Assembly (NCBI GenBank): GCA_014376695.1 | Contig: JACMRA010000003.1 | Coordinates: forward strand, 1 to 64,000 | DNA: 64,000 nt | Source: Minisyncoccota bacterium | GTDB lineage: Bacteria > Patescibacteriota > JACMRA01 | Direction of reading: 5' to 3' | Notes under the pieces: generated by a model | Seen by the model: only the letters and a program-made list of their open reading frames with translations | The model's database searches: none | What the model was told of the DNA's origin: nothing | Part shown: piece by piece, positions 37,888 through 45,518 of the stretch | Layout: every line of letters begins with the position of its first letter | How positions within the stretch are numbered: the first letter of the stretch is position 1 | Position numbers and translations under genes: made by a program

Positions 37888-38868
37888 ATGAAATTATACC
37901 GCCAGTTAAACAATTTTCTTCATACTATTCCAAATAAAATCAAAATTTTGGTCATTCCTTTTATGATTTTTGGCTTGTTTTTTACTAGTTCAAATTGGTA
38001 TGAATTGTTTGTAAATGGGGCTAAATTAGATAATCCTAGCCAAACTGTAACACCCACGCCCCCAAAGCCCAAGCCTCAACCGGTTATCAAAGACCTAAGC
38101 CAAAATCTAATCCCCAGAGATATCAACGGGGAATCGATTACGAAGCTTGTATCTAAACTAAATAATAACTTTAATATGGGTTTTATATCAAGTAAAAATT
38201 TAACAGAATTAAATATTAAATACCCGATTAGTCTAAATAATGAAAAGCAAATTCTAGTTCCAAAAGACGAAACTAAAGCATATAAATCGCTCGACTCAAT
38301 CTATCCAGCACCGACAAAATGCGAGCAAAAAAACAATATTATATTCGAATCGCAAAAGATTTTTGACGCACCAATTCAATATCTAAATTATGGCGATATG
38401 TTTTTTACAAATCCAGATGGTACCTACGACTTTAATCGCTTACCTGAATATAAAAACCATCCATATTACGGCGATATTGACAGTCCTACTCAAAAAAAAT
38501 TAGAACTCGGGGTTATTCATATGACTCCTATAAGCCCACTGGCTGGCGAACAGGGGAATAGTTATTTTGCTGGGCATTCTAGTAATTGGCCACATATAAA
38601 AAGTGCTTACAACGAGGTATTTAAACCTTTGCTGGGTGACGTGCCAAATGACCAAATATTTACCATTTGGGATCATAAGTGTCGGAAATTAAATTTTAGG
38701 GTTTTTGAGTCAAAAATTATCGAATCTGAAGATGTTGCTGAGGCCTATAAAAGCTTCGGGGCAGAGAGGAGGATTGCCACCTTGCAAACTTCGGTTGTGA
38801 GTTACAGGCCCGTTGGTGGATGGCAAGTTTATCAGCGCAAATTAATTAGAGGTGAATTGGTACTCTAA
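37888..38868 (+). CDS. Sortase-family protein with Ser at the catalytic Cys position
   Basis: A 326 aa protein with an N-terminal membrane segment (about 18-36), a Pro/Lys-rich linker and a C-terminal sortase beta-barrel. 'GNSYFAGHSSNW' carries the conserved His (residue 230). The late strand 'IATLQTSVVSYRPVGGW' aligns with 'LxLQTCxPxG' of sortases but has Ser302 (codon TCG) in place of the nucleophilic Cys. The catalytic Arg is probably R317. The nearest Cys ('DHKCRKL') is not at the active-site position. It may be an inactive sortase, a serine variant, or a regulator. It has its own promoter and diverges from rpsU. Likely partners are the three RTG proteins in this window. Confidence 0.75.
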   Translation: MKLYRQLNNFLHTIPNKIKILVIPFMIFGLFFTSSNWYELFVNGAKLDNPSQTVTPTPPKPKPQPVIKDLSQNLIPRDINGESITKLVSKLNNNFNMGFISSKNLTELNIKYPISLNNEKQILVPKDETKAYKSLDSIYPAPTKCEQKNNIIFESQKIFDAPIQYLNYGDMFFTNPDGTYDFNRLPEYKNHPYYGDIDSPTQKKLELGVIHMTPISPLAGEQGNSYFAGHSSNWPHIKSAYNEVFKPLLGDVPNDQIFTIWDHKCRKLNFRVFESKIIESEDVAEAYKSFGAERRIATLQTSVVSYRPVGGWQVYQRKLIRGELVL

Positions 38869-39969
38869 AAAGTTTATCAGGGCCTCCTCATCGGATTTTA
38901 TATTTGCTTGCTTAATTTTGCTTTTGTATTCTTCCAAGATATTTGGATTAGTAATAATTCTTGTCAGTAAGCCCAGAAGCTTATCAAAATCCGGTTCAAA
39001 AATCCCAAAACCGTTGTTAAGAACGAAGTCGACATTGCCTTTTTCTTGGGGCTTGATGTAATCATAAATTATGACAGGCTTAATTTGGCTCAAACTTTCA
39101 AATATAACCGCTGGGCCGCCTTTGGTTACAATTACATCACAATTTGAAATTAGGTCTGGAATTGCGTCTGTAAAGGCCCAAATATTAAGTATATGATTGC
39201 TGGTTGAATGTGTATTTTTTATTTCGAGGCATTGTTTGTATAGATTTTGATTTCTACCGCAGACCAGATTGATTATTGTTTTTTCTTTTAGTTCCAAGAT
39301 TTTGCTTAGTAATTGAGCTCCCTTGGGAAGCGACGAACCTCCACCAAGGATTAATATTGAAAAGGGCTGATTATTGTTATTGACTTTTGGTTGGATAATT
39401 GTATTGAAAAGGCTGTTGAAAAAATACCCGAATTTGATTATGGTTGATTTGATTTTGTAATTCTGAGTTACAGCTTTGGCGATGGCAAAGGCTTGATCGG
39501 AAAATATAATATACTGGCCCGGAAAAGTGAACCAGATTTTTGGAACTTGAAATATCTCGCTTACAATAGTGTAATTCGGGATTTTTAGCTGATTACTGAT
39601 CAAGATATTCTGTGAAAGCTTTTGCCCAAAGAAATATGTTGATAAAATCATATCAGGATTATTTTCTAGGATCATTTTTTTGATATGATTTTGGCATAGC
39701 AATTTGAAAATCCAATATGTACATAAGTTGAACCAGTGAAAATTCCACATTTTGTTAATTGAAATCCACAGCCACGGTAAGTTTTCTGTAAGTATTACGT
39801 AACCTGTATCAAATTGCTTTTGCGCCCATTTCGGCGAGCTGGCCAGCATATCAACCAAAATAACTTTGTGACCGAATTTTTCTAACTTTACTTTTATTGA
39901 TTTTGCGGCCGATTCGTGGCCTCCACCGGCTTTTACGAAAAGAATGAGGATGGTTTTTTGCTTTGACAT
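38842..39969 (-). CDS. Glycosyltransferase of the MGDG synthase/UgtP type
   Basis: A 375 aa GT-B enzyme. The N-terminal domain has 'VKAGGGHESAAKSIKVKL' (MGDG synthase N-terminal motif) and 'WAQKQFDTGYVILTENLPWL'. The C-terminal nucleotide-sugar domain has 'ILGGGSSLPKGAQ', 'VTKGGPAVIFESL' and 'GNVDFVLNNGFG'. Such enzymes transfer Glc or Gal from UDP-sugar to diacylglycerol, giving membrane glycolipids. The end overlaps the sortase-like gene's end by 27 bp, tail to tail. The sugar and acceptor are inferred from family only. Confidence 0.85.
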   Translation of the reverse strand: MSKQKTILILFVKAGGGHESAAKSIKVKLEKFGHKVILVDMLASSPKWAQKQFDTGYVILTENLPWLWISINKMWNFHWFNLCTYWIFKLLCQNHIKKMILENNPDMILSTYFFGQKLSQNILISNQLKIPNYTIVSEIFQVPKIWFTFPGQYIIFSDQAFAIAKAVTQNYKIKSTIIKFGYFFNSLFNTIIQPKVNNNNQPFSILILGGGSSLPKGAQLLSKILELKEKTIINLVCGRNQNLYKQCLEIKNTHSTSNHILNIWAFTDAIPDLISNCDVIVTKGGPAVIFESLSQIKPVIIYDYIKPQEKGNVDFVLNNGFGIFEPDFDKLLGLLTRIITNPNILEEYKSKIKQANIKSDEEALINFLEYQFTSN

Positions 39970-40000
39970 ATCCAGTTTATTGAATTATTTTTGGGTGTAT

Positions 40001-40474
40001 ATGTCTAAATTATTAATTCAAGATCTCTACAAAGTCAATGAGCCCGGTGTTCAAGAGCAAAGATTTGGGGCCAATACGTTCGAATTGTTTAATTGGAGTT
40101 CTTTGGACTTAACAAGTCTTATTGTTAATATCTCAATTTTTGTTTTTTTATGGAACATTTTTGTGAGTTTTTTTTATATTTCTGATTTTTTTTATTGCTA
40201 TAGAATTGCTGGGGACGACGATTTTGAAGTGGAGAAAACGGGGGTAGATCGACTGTATGGTGCGATAAAGATTTGGTTATCCACTTTACCCTCTATTCTT
40301 TCGATTATTGGCGGATTGTTTTTGAGTCAGAGCCGATTGGCTTTGTTTGGGCTGGCTTTGTTTTTTTATATTTTAAAAATTGTATATGATTTAAGGTCAT
40401 TTGCTAAGATTAGTGTTTATTTTAGTTGGTATACTGATATTTTTGTTAATTTGAGGAAATTACGGTTGAAGTAG
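40001..40474 (+). CDS. Membrane protein left of the putative origin
   Basis: A 157 aa protein with about three membrane helices ('LIVNISIFVFLWNIFVSFFY', 'WLSTLPSILSIIGGLFL', 'LALFGLALFFYILKIVY'). No family is recognised. I chose the ATG at 40001 over 39944 because of the TATG context and because the earlier start would overlap the divergent glycosyltransferase gene. Confidence 0.65.
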   Translation: MSKLLIQDLYKVNEPGVQEQRFGANTFELFNWSSLDLTSLIVNISIFVFLWNIFVSFFYISDFFYCYRIAGDDDFEVEKTGVDRLYGAIKIWLSTLPSILSIIGGLFLSQSRLALFGLALFFYILKIVYDLRSFAKISVYFSWYTDIFVNLRKLRLK

Positions 40475-40549
40475 TTTAGTAATTATTTTTACCCCCTATA
40501 TATCTTCTTTCTATATATAACTTTATAATAATAATAAGGGATCAATAAT

Positions 40550-40809
40550 TGTACATAACTTGTAGATAACCCTTAATTAAGCCGGCTAGTTTAATGTATT
40601 TAGGCTTGATAAAGTTATGAACACCCTGTAAATAACTTATTTACAGATTTTTGGAATGTAGATAAGTGGGGATCTTATGTACAAGTTGTGTACAAGTTAT
40701 GAACACCCTGTAAATAACTATTGAAATGGATATTAATACTGACCGATATTGACTTAAATTTGAGTTATGTACAATTTATGTACAATTTCAAAATTGTAGA
40801 CTATTTACA
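40550..40809. other. oriC: Putative replication origin (DnaA-box cluster)
   Basis: In 260 bp there are eleven matches to the DnaA-box frame TTATNNACA on either strand: 40550, 40561, 40615, 40627, 40637, 40657, 40675, 40697, 40709, 40765, 40776. Two one-mismatch boxes lie at 40686 and 40801. Common forms are TTATGTACA, TTATGAACA, TTATTTACA and their complements, rather than TTATCCACA. A 26 bp block containing two facing boxes is repeated exactly at 40612-40637 and 40694-40719. AT-rich stretches lie at both ends (possible unwinding element). Gene direction switches here: mostly minus to the left, plus to the right. gyrB (fragment) is 2.2 kb away, but dnaA and dnaN are not in the window. This is the only content of the 40475-40841 gap. 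Confidence 0.7.
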
Positions 40810-40841
40810 AATTCAAAAAAATATTAATATAATTGCATCAT

Positions 40842-41387
40842 ATGTCTCAATATAAACTACTTAACAAAGAAGATTACATTACAATTCTTGTAAATAAGTT
40901 ATCTGCACTCCGAACCAATAGAGTTACCCCGTCTATTTTGGATAATATCGCTGTGTACATACCGAGTTGGGGTGCTACTTTCAAAATTGTCGAGCTGGCC
41001 ACGATTAATATCCCTATGCCAAACACCCTGTTAATAACTCCTTATGACAGCAAAGTCTCATCAAGCGCTATAGAAAAAGCTATAAGGGAGAGTAATTTGG
41101 GAGTAAATCCTGTTAATGACGGTATTGGGATTAAGCTAAACTTTCCTAGTTTAACAACTGAAGACCGGGAAAAGCGGTGCAAAGTGGCCAAAGAATTAGG
41201 CGAAGAAATCAAAGTAAAGCTTCGCAACAATCGCCGCGATATGATTCAAATTACAAAAAGTAACAAAGACATGATAAAAGACGATGTTGAGCGCTACGAA
41301 AAGAGCTTGCAAATCGAGGTGGATAATATGAATAAAGAAATTGATGAGACGGTCAAACTAAAACAAGTTGAATTAATGGCCATGTAA
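40842..41387 (+). CDS. frr: Ribosome recycling factor
   Basis: RRF splits the post-termination ribosome with EF-G. The 181 aa protein has 'LSALRTNRVTPSILDNIAVYI', 'ITPYDSKVSSSAIEKAIRESNLGVNP', 'LTTEDREKRCKVAKELGEE' and 'NRRDMIQ', all in RRF order. Start at the ATG at 40842 (TATG) rather than the TTG at 40833. It is the first gene right of the origin-like repeats. Confidence 0.94.
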   Translation: MSQYKLLNKEDYITILVNKLSALRTNRVTPSILDNIAVYIPSWGATFKIVELATINIPMPNTLLITPYDSKVSSSAIEKAIRESNLGVNPVNDGIGIKLNFPSLTTEDREKRCKVAKELGEEIKVKLRNNRRDMIQITKSNKDMIKDDVERYEKSLQIEVDNMNKEIDETVKLKQVELMAM

Positions 41388-41414
41388 GTCAATTATTTTT
41401 ACTTAATTAAGCAT

Positions 41415-42935
41415 ATGACTCCAAATTCAGTCTTAAAAGTTATTAACAATTTATTTACTAATAAGCGCCTTGGATATTTTTTGCTAGGGGTGGGTTTGTA
41501 TATAATTATCAGATTTCCGGTTTGGTTTTATCCTGTAGACTCAGATCATTGGATATTTCAGGCCATTGGCCAGCATTGGATAAACGGAAAAGGTCTTTTA
41601 TATATAGATTTTTGGGATCATAAGCCACCTATGATTTTTTTGATTAATGGGATTATATCCCTGTTTACAGGGTCTGACTTATTTTTATTTAGGGTCGTCC
41701 TGACTGTTTTGAACATTGTTGAAATATACCTTTTTTATATTTTACTCAGGAAACTCAAACGGTTCGGAGAGTACCCGCTGTTTTTGACCGCGATTTACGC
41801 ATTGGTCAGAAACTTTAGTCAGATTGCATCCTCTGGCAATAATACCGAAAATTTTGGAGTAATTTTGATTTTGATAAGTTATATACAATTTGTTAGTTTT
41901 TTGGAGCAGTCAAAAGCGCGGTTTTTGTTGTTAATTGGAATTTGTTTTGGTTTAATATTCTGGCTCAAAGCAAATATGATTTTGTTATTTTTACCAATGT
42001 TAGGTCTGATTATCTGGCGGTTATTTGTAATATATAAGGCATCAAAAAGCCCAGGGAAAAGTTTAAAGTTATTTATAATTTTATTCGCTCCTTTGATTTT
42101 AATTTCTTTGGTAATTATAGGGTATTTTGGTAGTTTTGGATATTTGCAGGCGCTCTGGATTGGATCATTTGGTTACAGCGCCAAATATGTACAAGTTAGT
42201 TTTCGCGGGGCTTTATCCGATACTAAGGTATTTCTGGCTATACTATCCCCATTGTTAGCAATTTTGATTATGCCAATTTTTGGTTGGTATCAAAAAATCA
42301 AAGCTAAGCAATTAACGTCTCTTGAGATATTTATTGTGGGTAGTAGTTTGATAAGTATGGTATATTTGGGTATATCGGGGACTTATTATCCATATTACCT
42401 ACTTATTTGCTTACCTATTTTGCTGATATGGGTTGCAATTGGACACTTAAACCTTTCGGGTGTGCTCAAAAAATTATCCACGGCTGTAATTTGTTTGGGG
42501 TTGTTAATAAGCTTTGGAATTAGTTACAAACAGCCACTCAATTACTTTACAGGTAGTGTCTCGAGGCAGCAAGCAGAATACTATAAAATCGCCGATTATA
42601 TCAAATCAAAGACCAATAAAGACGATCTGATATTTACCTATATTTACGGAGCCAGTCTATATGGCTTATCTGAGAGACTGCCGGCAACTAAATATATGTC
42701 AGCTAGTTTTATGTTGCTTGATTACCGGGAAAAATTAGGTTTCGGGATTAATACTACCGTTTTGAGCGATCTCAAGCGTACTCAACCAAAATTGATTGTA
42801 ATGTACAAAGATAAAAACCCAAAAACCAGCCTATATGCCACTAACTATCCTATTCAAGAGTTTTTATTAAGCGACTATAATACCATTGCAAAAGAATTTG
42901 AAACACTGGAAATCAGGACACGGACAGTCAGATAA
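41415..42935 (+). CDS. ArnT/PMT-type membrane glycosyltransferase
   Basis: A 506 aa protein with about ten membrane helices. The first loop after helix 1 carries 'FWDHKPPMIFL', the D-x-K-P-P-like motif of GT-C enzymes that use lipid-linked sugars (ArnT, PMT_2). The C-terminal 100 residues are soluble. It likely transfers a sugar from polyprenyl phosphate at the outer face of the membrane. Acceptor unknown. The polyprenyl synthase gene is 1 kb downstream. Confidence 0.8.
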   Translation: MTPNSVLKVINNLFTNKRLGYFLLGVGLYIIIRFPVWFYPVDSDHWIFQAIGQHWINGKGLLYIDFWDHKPPMIFLINGIISLFTGSDLFLFRVVLTVLNIVEIYLFYILLRKLKRFGEYPLFLTAIYALVRNFSQIASSGNNTENFGVILILISYIQFVSFLEQSKARFLLLIGICFGLIFWLKANMILLFLPMLGLIIWRLFVIYKASKSPGKSLKLFIILFAPLILISLVIIGYFGSFGYLQALWIGSFGYSAKYVQVSFRGALSDTKVFLAILSPLLAILIMPIFGWYQKIKAKQLTSLEIFIVGSSLISMVYLGISGTYYPYYLLICLPILLIWVAIGHLNLSGVLKKLSTAVICLGLLISFGISYKQPLNYFTGSVSRQQAEYYKIADYIKSKTNKDDLIFTYIYGASLYGLSERLPATKYMSASFMLLDYREKLGFGINTTVLSDLKRTQPKLIVMYKDKNPKTSLYATNYPIQEFLLSDYNTIAKEFETLEIRTRTVR

Positions 42936-43014
42936 AACAAATCTTGACTTTGTCTATTTCTTTGTGCATATTTCTACTATATCCAGCTTTGGAACCTTTT
43001 AATATCCTATCATT

Positions 43015-43833
43015 ATGACTAATATAGAACCTACAACAGACAATGTCGAAATAGATTACACTCAATCGACCGGCCCAAAATCAGATCCGTCAACTTATGA
43101 CGCGTCTCATATTACCGTATTAGAGGGTCTAGAAGCGGTTCGAAAGAGACCGGGAATGTATATAGGCAATACGGGTAAAGACGGTCTGCACAGATGTCTG
43201 GGCGAAATTTTGGACAATTCGGTTGATGAGTCAATGGAGGGTCATGCGGACAAAATCAAAGTATTTATTAGCAACAAAGATAACTGTGTTGTAGTCTCAG
43301 ATAATGGTCGAGGTATCCCGACCGGAATACATCCTAAGACCGGTAAATCATCGCTCGAAACCATTATGACTGTACTTCACGCCGGCGGTAAATTTGATCA
43401 AGAGAATTATCAATTTGCTGGAGGTTTGCATGGGGTCGGAGCGTCGGTGGTCAACGCTTTGTCTGCCAAAATGCATGTCTGGGTGCTTAAGAACGGGCAG
43501 ATTAGTCATTTAAGCTTTGCAAAGGGCAAGACAATAGGGGACTTAGAAACCGATACTCGAGAAAATATGCTCAAAAAGTTTCCTATCCTTGAAAACAAAA
43601 CTGTTTGGACAAAAACTGGTACTGTAACTGCTTATTACCCTGACAAAGAAATCTTTGAGACTGTGGAATATGACATCAAAGAGGTTTCACAAAGCCTTAA
43701 GCAGACAGCATATCTCAATCCGGGGCTTAATATCCAATTCGAATACACAGGGACAACCCGTGTCAAAAAAAATATTCTCGAAGAGGCGGTGACTGAAATT
43801 TCTAATACGGATATATTGGGAATATTGAATTAA
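43015..43833 (+). CDS. gyrB: DNA gyrase subunit B, ATPase-domain fragment
   Basis: A 272 aa protein with the full GHKL ATPase signatures of GyrB: 'RPGMYIGN', 'EILDNSVDES' (catalytic Glu, Mg-binding Asn), 'VSDNGRGIP', 'ETIMTVLHAGGKFD' and 'GGLHGVGASVVNALS'. After 'LNPGLNIQFEY' the sequence leaves the family and stops at TAA. The transducer, TOPRIM and C-terminal domains (about 370 more residues) are absent, and the prenyltransferase gene starts 10 bp later. It cannot make a functional gyrase alone. It may be a split gene, a decayed copy or a stand-alone ATPase. Confidence 0.9.
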   Translation: MTNIEPTTDNVEIDYTQSTGPKSDPSTYDASHITVLEGLEAVRKRPGMYIGNTGKDGLHRCLGEILDNSVDESMEGHADKIKVFISNKDNCVVVSDNGRGIPTGIHPKTGKSSLETIMTVLHAGGKFDQENYQFAGGLHGVGASVVNALSAKMHVWVLKNGQISHLSFAKGKTIGDLETDTRENMLKKFPILENKTVWTKTGTVTAYYPDKEIFETVEYDIKEVSQSLKQTAYLNPGLNIQFEYTGTTRVKKNILEEAVTEISNTDILGILN

Positions 43834-43843
43834 CGTTTGGCGT

Positions 43844-44950
43844 ATGGTAGAAAAAGATATAAAAAAAGAGATTTCGGACTTCAAAAAATTATTCGAGCCG
43901 TATTTTGAGGAGCTTTTGACGGAATTTACTGAGGTTGTTAAATCTGACAAAAAACCAGAGTCCTTTGCAATTGTAGTAGATCAAATTAAACGGCTATGTA
44001 TGTTGCCTGGGGCCAAGCGACTAAGACCATTTTTGATATATCTTGGATATGCTTTATATTCTGATGTTTCGACTGCCACCTTAGAACAACGTGAATCCAT
44101 AATGCAGACAGGGGCTGGCTTAGAGATTTTTCATACATCTGCGCTTGTGTACGACGATATAATCGATAAATCGGATATGAGGCGTGGAGAACCGACAATC
44201 GAAGCTTTTTATAAGGCAAAATTTCTTTCCGAGGGTCAGGGCAACTATCTTCACAGCGCAATCAGTGCAACCATACTTGCTGGGATAATGTCTCATTCTT
44301 TGGCAGATAGACAGATTAATATGGTAGAAAATAAGAATGTTCGAGATTTTTATTATGAGATGCAGTACGAACTTATAGGGGGCCAGGTTGACGATACTTT
44401 CGGAGTTGGGGCTAGCGATCTTGATACTCTTGAATCAGATTCCATCATTGATATGATGACGGCCAAAAGCGGTAATTATTCTATTCAAAAGCCGCTTTTA
44501 TTAGGTCTGTTACTTGCTGGTTGCCCGCCCGAGTCAGGTATCTATAAATCAGTCGAGGTATTAGGCTATAAAGCTGGGATTTTATTCCAATTAGTGGATG
44601 ATATTATTGGGCTGTATGAATCCGCAGATGCCATTGGCAAGTCTAATACGACAGATATCCTAGAGGGTAAAAGGACGCTTTTAATTGCCCGTCTATATCA
44701 AGTTTCTGACTCAAAAAATCGAAATAGAATAAAATCTATATTAGGCAATACCGAGGCAACCTTAGAAGAAATTAGCTGGATAAAAGATCAGATAAAAAGC
44801 AGTGGAACTCTAGATTATTACAAGCAGTATGCTCGCGAACTTGCTGAGCAATGCGTTGCAATTGTCAAAGAATTTGGCTCCAGCGATAATATAGATGAAT
44901 GTGAAGTATTAATCTCGTTGATAAATTATTTATTAATACGAACTAAATAG
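43844..44950 (+). CDS. Polyprenyl (isoprenyl) diphosphate synthase
   Basis: A trans-prenyltransferase of 368 aa. The first Asp-rich motif is 'ALVYDDIIDKSDMRRG' and the second 'FQLVDDIIGLYE'. 'GAKRLRPFL' has the conserved Lys/Arg, and 'GNYSIQKPLLL' follows in helix F. It makes long isoprenoid diphosphates, for example the undecaprenyl carrier for wall sugars. A link to the lycopene-cyclase-like gene is possible but not shown. It overlaps nothing, but is only 10 bp from the gyrB fragment. Confidence 0.88.
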   Translation: MVEKDIKKEISDFKKLFEPYFEELLTEFTEVVKSDKKPESFAIVVDQIKRLCMLPGAKRLRPFLIYLGYALYSDVSTATLEQRESIMQTGAGLEIFHTSALVYDDIIDKSDMRRGEPTIEAFYKAKFLSEGQGNYLHSAISATILAGIMSHSLADRQINMVENKNVRDFYYEMQYELIGGQVDDTFGVGASDLDTLESDSIIDMMTAKSGNYSIQKPLLLGLLLAGCPPESGIYKSVEVLGYKAGILFQLVDDIIGLYESADAIGKSNTTDILEGKRTLLIARLYQVSDSKNRNRIKSILGNTEATLEEISWIKDQIKSSGTLDYYKQYARELAEQCVAIVKEFGSSDNIDECEVLISLINYLLIRTK

Positions 44951-44978
44951 ACGATATAACTTGGACTAAAAAATGTCC

Positions 44979-45006
44979 AAAAAAATATTGCACAAGAGCC
45001 GTGCAA
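44979..45006 (-). terminator. Second terminator downstream of the A-rich ncRNA
   Basis: TTGCAC/GTGCAA hairpin followed on the minus strand by TATTTTTTT. It backs up the terminator that ends the ncRNA. Confidence 0.75.
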
Positions 45007-45007
45007 C

Positions 45008-45367
45008 AAAAAAAGGTATCGTCTTGACCTAAATTATATAAATTGTCAGCGATACCTTGTTATAAAGAATTGGAAATGGGACCTTCTCTACCCTTTTTAT
45101 GGATATTTTTTATTTTTGTGAGTATTTTTGTTTGGATTGTTAACAGTTTTTTATTTTTGTTTAGCAGTATTTGTGCTTTTTTATTTTTATTTTTGTTTGA
45201 TTGTAGTACCCAGTTGCTTACGTACAATCGAGAAAAAAGGTAGATAGAGAAATAAATAATACTGTATATTTTAGTTTGTATTTACTTTTCTATTTGAGGA
45301 ATTAGAAGTCTTTATTTTCTAATTTTTATTTCTATTTTTGTGATTTTTTTGATTTGATTTTCAAATC
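45008..45367 (-). ncRNA. Candidate novel A-rich structured non-coding RNA
   Basis: A transcript of about 360 nt is predicted from a perfect promoter (45374-45402) to a perfect terminator. It starts with a hairpin GATTTGA-AAA-TCAAATC (45351-45367). Next is a 15 bp imperfect stem (45279-45293 with 45244-45258, one A-C mismatch and one G-U). Then comes a 10 bp bulged hairpin (45199-45229, GATTGTA...TACAATC). Between and after them are A-rich single strands with 'AAACAAAAATA' three times and 'CACAAAAATA' twice. The end is an AAGGTATCG/CGATACCTT stem with a run of seven T. No ORF longer than a few codons with local codon use exists on this strand. It is not tmRNA, RNase P, SRP or 6S RNA by any motif I can see. 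Confidence 0.7.
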
Positions 45368-45373
45368 CCACTG

Positions 45374-45402
45374 ATTATACAGAATTTTAAAACTCTTGTC
45401 AA
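45374..45402 (-). promoter_or_regulatory. Consensus promoter of the A-rich ncRNA
   Basis: Exact TTGACA, 17 bp, exact TATAAT on the minus strand. Confidence 0.88.
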
Positions 45403-45518
45403 GGATATATTTATTAACAGCGATTTCTAACTAATTTAATCAACAAAAATAAAAATTTAAACTAAATAAAAATTGCTAAAAAGTTGTCATAAACAAAAAA
45501 AACTTAACTAATATAAGT

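Noticed and set aside
41021-41040. A third near-copy of the origin repeat inside frr (ACACCCTGTTAATAACT)
   Set aside because: It lies in a conserved coding stretch and differs by one base. It may be chance, so it was not counted in the origin cluster.
45043-45243. 66 aa hydrophobic ORF on the plus strand
   Set aside because: The Phe/Leu-rich sequence is the complement of the A-rich linkers of the proposed ncRNA. It starts at a weak codon and has no promoter of its own.
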